Positions 45,956 through 55,665 of a DNA stretch of 64,000 nucleotides are shown here, one piece after another. The stretch spans positions 187,078-251,077 of the forward strand of contig CAJTAT010000002.1 in the NCBI GenBank assembly GCA_910574475.1, given 5' to 3'. The notes under the pieces were generated by a model. It saw nothing but the letters and a program-made list of their open reading frames with translations, was not told the origin of the DNA and did no database searches. The stretch comes from Clostridia bacterium (lineage in GTDB: Bacteria > Bacillota > Clostridia > Lachnospirales > Lachnospiraceae). Within the stretch, counting starts at the first letter, position 1. Every line of letters begins with the position of its first letter. Position numbers and translations under genes: made by a program.

Positions 45956-46581
45956 TATACATCCGCAACTCCCAACTTCTCCAAAAGGAAATTTAATGAC
46001 TCAATATCTGGTAGCAGTAGCAAATCACCTTGCAACTGTGTATCTCCGATTAAAAACTCACCTTGAATCATCATCAGTTTGTCTGATGTACACCCAAACA
46101 TGGCGATAGGCACACTTAAAATTCCACCCAGCATGTTCACAGCCACTGAAGGTACAGACAAATGAATTTCAATATTTGCTAACTTTGTAATTGCATTAAT
46201 ATAGGAAGATATAATAATATTTCCTGTCTCCTCCAGGGCAGATGATGATAACTCATCAATCTGATTAAAATCATCAATATACTTATTTACCAGGCGCGCT
46301 AAAATAGCGTTTATAAAGTCCATCTTTAGCATATATAGCATAATGCCTTTCATATCGCCGTCCATTTCTACCAGGACAGCAGCTACTATTTCTTCTGGAT
46401 TGCCCAGGCAATGAATGGCTTCATTATAACCCTCAATGGAAACTTTGGGAAGCTTCATATGTACTTGAGTTCCAAGCACCTGAGACAAAGCTGTCGCTGC
46501 ATTTCCGATCCCAATACTTCCTATCTCACGGAATACATCCAGCGCTGTTGAATTCATATCTTCATATCTTTCTATTGCCAT
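45955..46581 (-). CDS. cheC: CheY-P phosphatase CheC
   Basis: 208 residues with both active-site repeats: REIGSIGIGNAATAL and LEETGNIIISS, each with the E-x2-N pair. It removes phosphate from CheY-P, and CheD binding raises its activity. It is coupled to cheD and lies 17 nt after flgG. Confidence 0.95.
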   Translation of the reverse strand: MAIERYEDMNSTALDVFREIGSIGIGNAATALSQVLGTQVHMKLPKVSIEGYNEAIHCLGNPEEIVAAVLVEMDGDMKGIMLYMLKMDFINAILARLVNKYIDDFNQIDELSSSALEETGNIIISSYINAITKLANIEIHLSVPSVAVNMLGGILSVPIAMFGCTSDKLMMIQGEFLIGDTQLQGDLLLLPDIESLNFLLEKLGVADV

Positions 46582-46598
46582 ATGTTTCCTGCCTTTCC

Positions 46599-47321
46599 CT
46601 ATCCACGAAGTCCGTTAATTGTCGCTGTTACTTCATCAGAAGTCTGAACCATCTTCAATGCATAGGAGTATGCTCTCTGACTCTCAATCATCCGAACAAT
46701 TTCGTTAGCTGTATCTACACCTGACATCTCCAATGCTCCCTGGAGAGCTTCCTGATCTGTCAAAATCGGGTCCCCATTTTTCTCTACAGGCACATACTCA
46801 TTGTCGCCCACATTCTGCATACCATTCTTTACAGCAAAATCATATACGGCAGGTTGAGCCTCCAATGTGTTCTTTCCATACTCATCCACCACCATTTGGA
46901 TGGGATTCTGGTTTTGATCCAGTACCAAATTGCCGGAATCATTTACCAGATAGAATTCTTCTCCCCGAAGAGAAAGGCTGAAACGGCCATTTCTGGTATA
47001 AGTAATATCATTGGTGGCAGGATTACGTAGCATAAAGAAGCCATCTTCTAAAATTGCAAAGTCATAATCCCGTTCTGTAAGCTCAAAGCCTGATGGTTCA
47101 AAATTCGTATCCGCCTTCTCCATATAGATGCCGGTTCCTGCTTTGATACTTGTTTCATCTCCATTGTAGTTGTTCAGATTGTAATACATTAAATCCCTGA
47201 ACACCGCATTTTTTGCCTTAAAGCCATAATTGTTCACATTGGCCAAGTTGTTGGCTACTACATTCAATTTAGATTGTTGTCCGACTGCGCCAAGAGCGGC
47301 TGTATAAAACGATGAATACAC
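46599..47321 (-). CDS. flgG: flagellar distal rod protein FlgG-like
   Basis: 240 residues. The N-terminal rod motif NVVANNLANVNNYGFKAKNA and the C-terminal motif MIESQRAYSYALKMVQTSDE are the FlgF/FlgG family marks. It is exported through the flagellar gate and lies in the distal rod. It lies 27 nt after its paralog. Naming of flgG versus flgF between the two is not firm. Confidence 0.88.
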   Translation of the reverse strand: MYSSFYTAALGAVGQQSKLNVVANNLANVNNYGFKAKNAVFRDLMYYNLNNYNGDETSIKAGTGIYMEKADTNFEPSGFELTERDYDFAILEDGFFMLRNPATNDITYTRNGRFSLSLRGEEFYLVNDSGNLVLDQNQNPIQMVVDEYGKNTLEAQPAVYDFAVKNGMQNVGDNEYVPVEKNGDPILTDQEALQGALEMSGVDTANEIVRMIESQRAYSYALKMVQTSDEVTATINGLRG

Positions 47322-47348
47322 CTTTCCTTTCTCCTTTACTCTTTTTTA

Positions 47349-48101
47349 TCATGTATTACCCAACTGAACTGTCTTTGCATCCAGCTGATCGTAGATTTTA
47401 ATAAGCTGAGCTGCCGCCTGAAGAGATCTCTGAGCGCTCATCATAGAAGTCATCTCATCCATCGCGGAAATATTGGATCTCTCCAACTTTCCCTGGTTCA
47501 CCGTGGCATCCGCCTGTCTGGCCGCCACGCCTTCTGCAGTAAAGGTTCCATTGTCCCCTTTAATCATATCCGCGTAATTCTCAAAATCTGCTAACTGTAT
47601 TGCCCCGTAATAGGTCTGTGCATCGTCGTCGCTCCAGATAGTTCCATCTGTGTTAACCACAATATTATCTGTAGTGAGCTGGATGGGTCCATTAGTCCCC
47701 ATCACACGGCCTACAGCTGGAAGTGTCAGATATCCCTGTTCGTCTGTAATAAAAGAACCGTTTCTTGTGTACACAGTTCCATTATTCGTCTGAATCACAA
47801 AAAACCCGTTTCCATTCAAAGCAAAATCCAGTTTGCCCTCTGTGATATCATATCCCCCTTGCTCATAATTGGTCACCCGTGCATTGGTAGCTTGGATAGC
47901 CGTGACACCACCGATGGCGGTCTTACGATTCGGTGTCTTATTGCCGCTTCTATAAAGCATCTCATCCCGAAAAGTACTGGATATATACTTATCAGCTTTA
48001 TAGCCTGGCGTACTGGAGTTCGCCATGTTATTGCTAATCACATTTAGATTTCGGTTTTGAGAAATCATGGCTGAACCTAGTGTATAATATCCCTGAAACA
48101 T
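47349..48101 (-). CDS. flgF: flagellar rod protein FlgF-like
   Basis: 250 residues. Start motif NVISNNMANSSTPGYKADKY and end motif MMSAQRSLQAAAQLIKIYDQ mark the rod/hook family. The gene start overlaps the fliA stop by one base. In Firmicutes two such genes after fliA correspond to flhO/flhP of B. subtilis, which act in the rod. The pair probably does the same. Confidence 0.85.
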   Translation of the reverse strand: MFQGYYTLGSAMISQNRNLNVISNNMANSSTPGYKADKYISSTFRDEMLYRSGNKTPNRKTAIGGVTAIQATNARVTNYEQGGYDITEGKLDFALNGNGFFVIQTNNGTVYTRNGSFITDEQGYLTLPAVGRVMGTNGPIQLTTDNIVVNTDGTIWSDDDAQTYYGAIQLADFENYADMIKGDNGTFTAEGVAARQADATVNQGKLERSNISAMDEMTSMMSAQRSLQAAAQLIKIYDQLDAKTVQLGNT

Positions 48102-48904
48102 TATTTAATCTCCTCTCCGTATGCTTTCTGTAAATATATTTTTAGTTTTTTAACTGCATTGGCGTGAATCTGTGAAACTCTTGGCTCGCTTACCTGGAGA
48201 ACCTCGGCAATCTGCTTCATATTCAGCTCCTCCACATAATACATTGATATCACAAGCTGTTCATTCTCCTTCAGGCTCTTGATTCCTTCTACAATAATCT
48301 CACTAGACTCTTTTTTCAGACATTGCAGTTCTGGCTGCTCATCCTCATCCCTAGACGGCAAGTAAACAGTCTTTTTATTCTCGCTACCCTCGTCCAGTAC
48401 AGCATCCAATGAAAGGACATTGTAAAGAGTCGTCTTTCCCTGTATATCCTGATACTTTTCAACACTGATATTCAGACTCTTTGCCACCTCATTAGGAGTG
48501 GGATATCTCCCTAGTTCATTATACAGCTTTGTGGTGACTTCATCAATATCTCTCGCATTTTTTCTGACGCTTCTTGGTATCCAGTCTTGCTTTCTGGCCA
48601 TATCAATGACCATTCCTTTAATACGCTTAGATATATAAGTCTCAAATTTTACATTCTTATCTGCATCAAATTTATCGAGAGCGTTCATAATAACCAGAAC
48701 GCCTTCATTTATAATATCTTCTATCTGAGCAAAGCTTACATAGATATCCCGCATCTGTATAGCAATGCTTTTTACAATATAGACATAACGCATAACTAGT
48801 TCCTGCTTAACGCTCAACTCACGGGTTTTACTATATTTAGTTAAAAGCTCCTCATTACTCAAGAGAGTGAGTTCTTTCTGCGTTTCCATATCCATACGCT
48901 CCAT
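48101..48904 (-). CDS. fliA: flagellar sigma factor sigma-28 (FliA/SigD)
   Basis: Up to 267 residues. Region 2 (INEGVLVIMNALDKFDADKN, FETYISKRIKGMVIDMARKQ), region 3 (LGRYPTPNEVAKSLNIS) and region 4 (LNMKQIAEVLQVSEPRVSQI) are present. It directs late flagellar genes such as fliD. The ATG at 48904 is the longest start; ATG at 48889 has GGAG 9 nt upstream and may be the real one. It lies 41 nt after flhA, with no flhF or flhG between. Confidence 0.93.
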   Translation of the reverse strand: MERMDMETQKELTLLSNEELLTKYSKTRELSVKQELVMRYVYIVKSIAIQMRDIYVSFAQIEDIINEGVLVIMNALDKFDADKNVKFETYISKRIKGMVIDMARKQDWIPRSVRKNARDIDEVTTKLYNELGRYPTPNEVAKSLNISVEKYQDIQGKTTLYNVLSLDAVLDEGSENKKTVYLPSRDEDEQPELQCLKKESSEIIVEGIKSLKENEQLVISMYYVEELNMKQIAEVLQVSEPRVSQIHANAVKKLKIYLQKAYGEEIK

Positions 48905-48945
48905 CCATATTTTCCATATTATTTTGGGGCCAACGGGTATCGTAT

Positions 48946-51015
48946 TTATGCGCTAATATTTCCCACCGCCTGTATCTGAATATTATTGCCAATTTCATTA
49001 AATGACAATACATATACATTCGGGTAAAACTGTTCCACCAAATGATAAAAATGCAAACGAACCACCTGACTTGTCAGCACAATTGGGTCTTGAGACAATT
49101 CCTGGAACTTTCGAATCTCATCTCCAAGCTGCTGTATAACACTTTGCATCAAATCTGGGCTCAACGCCAGATACATGCCCTGATCTCCTTTTGTCAGGCT
49201 GGTAATAATGGTTTTTTCCAAGTCCGCGCTCAGAGTAATTACCCGCATGATTCCGCCCTCGCAGAACTTTCTTGTAATTGTTCGCTTTAAGGCCATACGG
49301 ATATTCTCCGTAATAGTCTCCATATCTTTTACAGTCAGTGCAGAATCTGCAATGGTTTCCATAATGGTCTCCATGTCTTTAATAGGAATTCCCTCTTTTA
49401 AAAGATTGGTCAAAATCTTCTGGAACACACCATAGGATATAATATTGGGGAATAGCTCTTCTACCAGCTGGGGAGCCGCTTTCCTCACATTTTCTACAAG
49501 CTGGACGACTTCCTGACGGCTCAACAGCTCATAGGCATGCTTTCTGACTGTCTCTGAAAGATGTGTCAACATAACCGACAGAGGATCGATAACGGTGTAT
49601 CCATAAATCTCTGCCATCTCTTTTTTATCAATCGTAATCCACTTACCCGGAATTCCATATGCGGGTTCAATGGTGTCAATTCCATCAATCTCTTTAATGG
49701 GGCTGGCGGGAGTCAATGCCAGATAGTAATCCACAAGGATCTCTCCTCTGGCTACTTCTTCTCCTTTTATCTTAACTACATATTGATTGGTATTTAAACT
49801 TGAACTGTCTCTCAACCGTATGGAAGGAATCACAAGCCCCATTTCCTGGGCATATTGCCTACGGAAAATAACGATTCTATTGATCATCTTTCCTCCGCTG
49901 GATTCATCCACCAGAGGAATTAGGCTATAACCAAATTCCATCTCAATGGCCTCCACACCAATGAGAGAATATACGTTGTTGATATCTTTGAAATACTCTT
50001 CCTCGGTGACAGGCTGTGCTTCTCCTTGAGCCAGCTCCTGCATTTCTGCCTCAGAAGCGATCTCTGCTCCCATTGCCTCCATGCGCCGGCTAAGCTGCCA
50101 TCCACCGATAAGCAATCCAGCACCAATGACAATCATCTGAAGCTTAGGCATCCCCGGCACTGCTGACATTATCAGCATCATAATACCGCCTGCCATGATA
50201 GACAGAGGCTGTGCCATAAACTGTTTAGAGACGTCGTCGTTCAGACTTCCCTCTGATACGGATCGAGTTACAATCATACCAGTAGCTGTGGAAATAAGCA
50301 AAGCTGGAATCTGGGATACCAGACCATCACCTACCGTAGCGATAGAATACACAGAGAGAACTTGAGTGAATTCCATGCCTCCCTGAACCAGACCGATGAT
50401 AATACCGCCTATAAAGTTTACCAGAGTCATGATCAGGGACATGGTGGCGTCGCCCTTTACAATCTTCGTGGCACCGTCCATGGCTCCGTAGAAGTCGGCT
50501 TCCTTCTGAATCTTATTCCGGCGGGTCTTGGCCTCCTGCTCTGTAATTAGGCCGGAGCTCAAATCCGCATCAATGGCCATCTGTTTACCAGGCATAGCGT
50601 CCAGGGTAAATCTTGCTGCAACCTCTGCCACACGCTCTGCACCTTTGGTGATAACGATAAACTGAACTAAAACGATGATAATGTAGATGATAAATCCAAC
50701 TACTACATTTCCTTGTAATACAAAGTCACCGAAAGCCTGGATCACCTGACCGGACTGTCCCTGATTCGTCAGAATATTTCTCGTAGAGGATACATTCAAT
50801 GCTAGACGAAACAGGGTCGTGACCAGAAGGAGCGATGGGAAGATAGAAAATTCCAGCGCATCCGAGATATTCATGCTGATAAGCATAATAATCACAGCCA
50901 GGGATATATTCAATATAATCATTACGTCCATCATAAAAGGACTTAATGGAATGATTAAAAGCAGAACGATGGCTACAACAGCCAGCGAAACTGCACTATA
51001 GAGAAATTTTTTCAT
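48946..51015 (-). CDS. flhA: flagellar export gate protein FlhA
   Basis: 689 residues. Eight membrane helices in the first 320 residues, with the conserved cytoplasmic loop RFTLDAMPGKQMAIDADLSS; the C-terminal cytoplasmic domain (about 340-689) forms the nonameric ring that docks chaperone-substrate pairs. It powers export with the proton gradient. It follows flhB by 3 nt. Confidence 0.96.
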   Translation of the reverse strand: MKKFLYSAVSLAVVAIVLLLIIPLSPFMMDVMIILNISLAVIIMLISMNISDALEFSIFPSLLLVTTLFRLALNVSSTRNILTNQGQSGQVIQAFGDFVLQGNVVVGFIIYIIIVLVQFIVITKGAERVAEVAARFTLDAMPGKQMAIDADLSSGLITEQEAKTRRNKIQKEADFYGAMDGATKIVKGDATMSLIMTLVNFIGGIIIGLVQGGMEFTQVLSVYSIATVGDGLVSQIPALLISTATGMIVTRSVSEGSLNDDVSKQFMAQPLSIMAGGIMMLIMSAVPGMPKLQMIVIGAGLLIGGWQLSRRMEAMGAEIASEAEMQELAQGEAQPVTEEEYFKDINNVYSLIGVEAIEMEFGYSLIPLVDESSGGKMINRIVIFRRQYAQEMGLVIPSIRLRDSSSLNTNQYVVKIKGEEVARGEILVDYYLALTPASPIKEIDGIDTIEPAYGIPGKWITIDKKEMAEIYGYTVIDPLSVMLTHLSETVRKHAYELLSRQEVVQLVENVRKAAPQLVEELFPNIISYGVFQKILTNLLKEGIPIKDMETIMETIADSALTVKDMETITENIRMALKRTITRKFCEGGIMRVITLSADLEKTIITSLTKGDQGMYLALSPDLMQSVIQQLGDEIRKFQELSQDPIVLTSQVVRLHFYHLVEQFYPNVYVLSFNEIGNNIQIQAVGNISA

Positions 51016-51018
51016 TTT

Positions 51019-52080
51019 CTACACCAATTTCTTGTTCTTCAGTCTATATACCTGAACCAGGATCTCGGCTACAACTCCGTAGTATTCCCCCGGTATCTCA
51101 GCATTGAGGGGCGTGGAAGCATAGATCCCTCTGGCCAGAGGTTTATTCTCTATGACTGTCACATCACTGTCTTCCGCAATCTTAACAATTCGGAGTGCAA
51201 CTTCATCTTGCCCTTTAGCAATCAAATGGGGCGCATTATCCTTATTGGGGTCATATTTCAGCGCAACTGCGAAATGAGTTGGGTTTCTAATAATCACATC
51301 CGCTTCAGGAACAGATTGCATCATACGGGACAAAGCCCTCTGACGCTGGATATCCCGGATCTTTCCTTTGACCTTCGGATCTCCTTCCATTTGCTTATAC
51401 TCTTCTTTTACCTCATCCTTGGACATCTTCAGCTTTTTCTCATAAGACCACCACTGATAAAAATAATCCAGGGCCGCGATAGCAGCAAAATACATACAAA
51501 CCTGCAAAACCATGGTCATAATGGTATTCAGTACATAAACCGTAGATGCCATGACGTCCATATACATGGTATTTGCCACCAAAAAGATTCGATTTTTCAG
51601 AGTATTATACAGAATAACCCCCAGAATCGTTATCTTTACGATTCCTTTCAAAAGCTCTACAAGGCTTTTGGGGGAGAACATATTCTTAATTCCCTTTAAG
51701 GGGCTTAAGTTGCTGAACTTTGGCTGAAAAGCTTTTTTCGCAAACAGCCATTTTGTCTGCACCCCTGAAGCTATCACTGCCAATACACATGCAACCAAAA
51801 GGAGGGGAAGAGCTGCCTTAACCACCACAATTGCAGCCTGAAAGCTAAGCCATCTCAAATCGCTCTGCCCCAATTCTGAGACAGTCCCCGCATAACCCAA
51901 GAATGTTACCAGACAGTCCTTTACGGTCCTGTACATGGTCGGAAAATAAAGTCTGAGGCAACAAAAGATTCCAAGCAGAGAAACTACAGTAATGACTTCC
52001 TTACTTTGAAATACATTTCCTTCTTTTCTTTCGTCTCTTCGCTTTTTCGGTGTGGCTTTTTCTGTCTTTTCACCTGCCAC
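51019..52080 (-). CDS. flhB: flagellar export switch protein FlhB
   Basis: 353 residues with four membrane helices and a cytoplasmic autocleavage domain. The cleavage site NPTH (in IRNPTHFAVALKYDPN) lies at about residue 265. Cleavage lets the export gate change from hook to filament proteins under FliK control. It starts with GTG at 52080, after GGAAGTGAG. Confidence 0.95.
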   Translation of the reverse strand: MAGEKTEKATPKKRRDERKEGNVFQSKEVITVVSLLGIFCCLRLYFPTMYRTVKDCLVTFLGYAGTVSELGQSDLRWLSFQAAIVVVKAALPLLLVACVLAVIASGVQTKWLFAKKAFQPKFSNLSPLKGIKNMFSPKSLVELLKGIVKITILGVILYNTLKNRIFLVANTMYMDVMASTVYVLNTIMTMVLQVCMYFAAIAALDYFYQWWSYEKKLKMSKDEVKEEYKQMEGDPKVKGKIRDIQRQRALSRMMQSVPEADVIIRNPTHFAVALKYDPNKDNAPHLIAKGQDEVALRIVKIAEDSDVTVIENKPLARGIYASTPLNAEIPGEYYGVVAEILVQVYRLKNKKLV

Positions 52081-52099
52081 GGATTACTCACTTCCTTTG

Positions 52100-52867
52100 T
52101 CACATCAGCGTCAGTATATTTTTAAGGGTCTGCAACATCTGATCCATCAGATCTTCCAGATACCCTCTCATAGGCGAAAACAAAAACAACAGCATTAAGA
52201 AGCCAAGGACTATCTTCATCTGTATGTTTATCACAAAAATATTGACCTGCGGCGCCATCTTCATCATAATTCCCACTGCAATTTCCATGAGAAATTCCAC
52301 GGCAAGAATGGGAAAGGTAAACCTAACCGCAAGTACAACACATTCCTTAAATAAATCTAACACTGCTAAAGCTAGGCCCTGTGTAAACGCCACTTCCCCG
52401 TAAGGAACAACTTCGCCTGATGTCAACAGTATTTTTATCATAACCAAATGTCCATCCACAGCAAAAAACAGCAAGGTATAAAATATCTGATATAACCTTG
52501 CGGACAAGGCTGTCTGGGTATTTGTCTGTGGATCATAAACCTGAGCCATAGATAAGCCCATCTGGAAATCCATAATACTACCTGTATAAGTAATTACAAA
52601 ATAGAACAGCTCCAACACATATCCCAGAACATATCCTACTAAGAATTCCTTCAAGAGTAAAAAGCCAAAAATGAGGGAGGAGCTGGTCTCAAATACGGTT
52701 CCCTCTGCATCTGTATATACAAGAAGGGTAAAAACAAATACTATTCCCGCTTTTAGATTATTGGGCACATTTCTTCTGCCCAGGAGAGGGTTCAAAAAGA
52801 TAAGTCCCGCCATCCTCATGGCAACTAGCAAAAATAATGTCAGATGTGCGGTATCACTCCAAAACAT
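52100..52867 (-). CDS. fliR: flagellar export gate protein FliR
   Basis: 255 residues with about six membrane helices; the pattern AMRMAGLIFLNPLLGRRNVP and GLSMAQVYDPQTNTQ are FliR family marks. It forms part of the FliPQR export channel. It follows fliQ by 19 nt. Confidence 0.94.
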   Translation of the reverse strand: MFWSDTAHLTLFLLVAMRMAGLIFLNPLLGRRNVPNNLKAGIVFVFTLLVYTDAEGTVFETSSSLIFGFLLLKEFLVGYVLGYVLELFYFVITYTGSIMDFQMGLSMAQVYDPQTNTQTALSARLYQIFYTLLFFAVDGHLVMIKILLTSGEVVPYGEVAFTQGLALAVLDLFKECVVLAVRFTFPILAVEFLMEIAVGIMMKMAPQVNIFVINIQMKIVLGFLMLLFLFSPMRGYLEDLMDQMLQTLKNILTLM

Positions 52868-52886
52868 TTCTTAAGCTCCTCTGTCG

Positions 52887-53150
52887 TTACCCTGCCTGTA
52901 TCAGCAGGAAAATGCGTCTTGTAAATTCCTGCATGGTGTTCAGCATGGTACTTCCCGTAAAGATAAGCACAAGTCCAATCACCAGAAGCTTTGGAACAAA
53001 AGTGAGTGTCTGCTCATGTACCTGTGTAGCTGCCTGTATGATAGAAATAAGAATTCCTATCAGCATACTTAAAATAAGAGGCGGTCCCGCCAGCTGGATT
53101 GCCAGCAGAAAAAACTCATACATTAAATCAGAAATTTCACTACTTGTCAT
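52887..53150 (-). CDS. fliQ: flagellar export gate protein FliQ
   Basis: 87 residues, two membrane helices with the loop typical of FliQ (GILISIIQAATQVHEQTLTF). Four copies join FliP and FliR in the export channel. Full length. Confidence 0.95.
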   Translation of the reverse strand: MTSSEISDLMYEFFLLAIQLAGPPLILSMLIGILISIIQAATQVHEQTLTFVPKLLVIGLVLIFTGSTMLNTMQEFTRRIFLLIQAG

Positions 53151-53173
53151 AAAATCCTACCTTTCCAGGCCTG

Positions 53174-53842
53174 TCACCAAAAGCTGTTGACAATGGTAGA
53201 AAACATCAATTGCCAACCGTCTACTGTCACAAATAAAAGTAATTTAAAGGGCATTGATATCATAGCGGGCGGAAGCATTACCATACCCATAGACATCAAA
53301 GTACTTGCGACTATCAAATCTATCAGAAGAAACGGGATATACAACAGAAATCCTGCCATGAATCCCCGCTTTAATTCACTTGTCATAAAAGAAGGTATAA
53401 CCACAGTCAGCGGAAGCTCCAAAAGCTCTTCTCTATTCTCCACAGGCTCTATATTCTTCATGTCAAGAAACATATTCAGAGCATCGTCCTCTGTATTTTT
53501 CAACATGAACCGCTTCAAGGGAATCTGAGCCCTATTAAGGGCCTCTTCCTGTGTAATCTCTTCATTTTTATAAGGTTGATAAGCTGTTTCGTTGATCTCG
53601 CTAATGACAGGATCCATAATAAAGAGCGTCAAGAATAGCGCAATCCCCACCATCACCATATTGGGTGGGTTCGATTGAACTCCCATGGCATTTCTCAAAA
53701 ATGAGAGCATAATGAGTGTCCGCATAAAGGACGTGGTCATAATTAAGAGGGAGGGAAGCAGAGAAATCAGAGTCATCAACAATAAAATTTCTAGTGTAGG
53801 GACCTGTTCTCCATTGATATTCACAAGTGCATCATCATACAT
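53174..53842 (-). CDS. fliP: flagellar export gate protein FliP
   Basis: 222 residues, four membrane helices, with TSFMRTLIMLSFLRNAMG and the C-terminal MVMLPPAMISMPFKLLLFV. It lacks the cleaved signal of enteric FliP, as usual in Firmicutes. AGAGG lies before the ATG. It begins 12 nt after fliO. Confidence 0.95.
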   Translation of the reverse strand: MYDDALVNINGEQVPTLEILLLMTLISLLPSLLIMTTSFMRTLIMLSFLRNAMGVQSNPPNMVMVGIALFLTLFIMDPVISEINETAYQPYKNEEITQEEALNRAQIPLKRFMLKNTEDDALNMFLDMKNIEPVENREELLELPLTVVIPSFMTSELKRGFMAGFLLYIPFLLIDLIVASTLMSMGMVMLPPAMISMPFKLLLFVTVDGWQLMFSTIVNSFW

Positions 53843-53854
53843 AACCTTACCTCT

Positions 53855-54211
53855 TTACTCTTTGTGTCCATCATTGTCGTCTTTTTTCTTACCCAGCTTT
53901 GACAGAATCTGACTAAAATCCATGACAGGTTCACTATCCATATCCGCTATGGGAATCAAATCCTCTTCTGTATATTCTGCCAACGTCTGAATCTGCTCCT
54001 GGGCAATCCCGAGAAGCAGATATTGCTCACCCACCTGAACAATTGCCAGGGTACGATTCTGTCCTACGATCAATTGATCCACTAAACGCATATATCTGGA
54101 CCTACTGCTCTTTGCAAGCCCTTTGCCAAGGTATTTGCTGCATATATAACTGAGATATATAATAAATGCGGCAAGAAGAAAGGTTCCAATTGCTGTAACA
54201 TATCCTGGCAT
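53855..54211 (-). CDS. fliO: flagellar assembly protein FliO
   Basis: 118 residues. One membrane helix (about 5-24) and a small cytoplasmic domain with VDQLIVGQNRTLAIVQVGEQ typical of FliO/FliZ. It helps FliP assemble. It lies 17 nt after fliY. Confidence 0.87.
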   Translation of the reverse strand: MPGYVTAIGTFLLAAFIIYLSYICSKYLGKGLAKSSRSRYMRLVDQLIVGQNRTLAIVQVGEQYLLLGIAQEQIQTLAEYTEEDLIPIADMDSEPVMDFSQILSKLGKKKDDNDGHKE

Positions 54212-54228
54212 GAAACTTCCATCCTTCC

Positions 54229-55623
54229 TTATTCGAGCTCTAGGATATTAGGTCTCAATATTTCTGTAATTCGGATACCAAAATTATCCTCTACGACAAC
54301 TACATCTCCCCGTGCAATACAACGTCCATTTACAAGTAAGTCTACCTGCTCACCTGCTAATTTATCCAGCACGATCAGAGATCCTTTCGTAAAGTCTAAA
54401 ATATCCTTTACTAATTTTTGGGTTCTTCCTATCTCCACAGAAACTTCCAGAGGAACCCCCATGATCATCTCCATGTTCTCTTCTTGTTCATCGTCCAATA
54501 CATCATCTTGCTTCAGATTTGCCTGAACAGAAGGCTTCACATTGATTGTCTTAGGCTGTGGCGTCTCTTTTTGTTTTGGCTGATTGGCTGCCATCATCTG
54601 TTGCATCATTTGCTGCATCATCTGCATTTGCATCTGCATCATCTGAGCCATCTCTGAGCTGGCTACACTGGCAACAGGTGCTTGTTGTACTGGCACTGGC
54701 TGAGGCTGCATGACTGGTTGAGGCTGTGCTACTGGAGTTGGTTGCGGCTGTTCTGACGCTCCGCCGCCATTTAGCAATTTCTCAATCTCATCCTGAGACA
54801 TAACTTTGTTCGACGATGCCGGAGCTGGTTCTGGCTCTGACGTTCCGCCGCCATTCAGCATCTTCTCAATCTCATCCTGAGACATAACTTTGTTCGACGA
54901 TGCCGGAGCTGGTTCTGGCTCTGACGCTCCGCCGCCATTCAACATCTTCTCAATCTCATCCTGAGACATGATTTTATTAGAAGATGCCGGTGCCGGCTCT
55001 GGTGCTGGTTCTTCTACCATTTCATCATAGCCTTCTGGTAAAAATCCCCGGATCAAACTCCTAGCCAAGCTTATGGGCATTACATTAAAGAACTCGCTTT
55101 CTAGCTTATCATCAATCTTTAACATAAAAGATATTACTACCCATGGGCTGTCATCTGTAAAATACTTATCGATAAATTCCTGCTCATCTTTCAGTTCAAA
55201 TGACACGGGAGTAGAAATATTGACTACTCTTCCCAAAAATTCAGAAAGTGCTGTAGCTGAAGCGCCCATCATCTGGTTCATAACCTCACAGATGGCACTT
55301 ATATTCATTTCATCCAGCACAAAGTCTTCATCTGGGATCTCAAACCCCATCATCATTTCCACGATTACTTTTACGTCATGGCGCTTCAGAAGCATTACAT
55401 TGCTTCCTTCCAGGCCTTCTACATAAGTAATCTCTACGCCTACCGCTGGTTCTATCCGGGCCATCTCAAATTCGTCTTTTGTCACTACTGTGACAACGGG
55501 CGTCGTGATATCCACTCGGGCACTCAACATGGTCGAAATGGCGGTCGCTGATGAGCCTAAACTGATATTTAATATTTCGCCTATCGCATCAATTTCCAAT
55601 GCGCTTAAAATATCCGCACTCAT
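54229..55623 (-). CDS. fliY: flagellar switch phosphatase FliY with three internal CheY-docking peptides
   Basis: 464 residues. The CheC-like domain (about 1-195) has two active sites, IDAIGEILNISLG and ISAICEVMNQMMG, so it should dephosphorylate CheY-P. Residues about 205-289 are three tandem 28-residue units, each with MSQDEIEKML/LNGGG, very like the CheY-P docking peptide at the N-terminus of FliM here (LSQSQIDALLNS). In B. subtilis FliY one such peptide sits at the N-terminus; here that end begins MSADILSALE instead. Next is a Met/Gln-rich stretch (about 310-355), and then the SpoA/FliN domain (about 385-464) that joins the C-ring. Confidence 0.93.
   Translation of the reverse strand: MSADILSALEIDAIGEILNISLGSSATAISTMLSARVDITTPVVTVVTKDEFEMARIEPAVGVEITYVEGLEGSNVMLLKRHDVKVIVEMMMGFEIPDEDFVLDEMNISAICEVMNQMMGASATALSEFLGRVVNISTPVSFELKDEQEFIDKYFTDDSPWVVISFMLKIDDKLESEFFNVMPISLARSLIRGFLPEGYDEMVEEPAPEPAPASSNKIMSQDEIEKMLNGGGASEPEPAPASSNKVMSQDEIEKMLNGGGTSEPEPAPASSNKVMSQDEIEKLLNGGGASEQPQPTPVAQPQPVMQPQPVPVQQAPVASVASSEMAQMMQMQMQMMQQMMQQMMAANQPKQKETPQPKTINVKPSVQANLKQDDVLDDEQEENMEMIMGVPLEVSVEIGRTQKLVKDILDFTKGSLIVLDKLAGEQVDLLVNGRCIARGDVVVVEDNFGIRITEILRPNILELE
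54757..55008 (-). repeat. three 84-bp tandem repeats within fliY
   Basis: Units begin near 54757, 54841 and 54925, exactly 84 bp apart and in frame (28 residues). The first two are nearly identical in DNA, and the third has silent and conservative changes. Copy number could change by slippage or recombination without breaking the frame. Confidence 0.9.
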
Positions 55624-55665
55624 ATTTTCCCTTTGCTCCTTTTGTGAATTCTAGCTTTCACCATC

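Noticed and set aside
46599..48101. Possible call of these two genes as flgB or hook genes
   Set aside because: Length and motifs fit FlgF/FlgG (flhO/flhP) rod proteins; flgE is present elsewhere.
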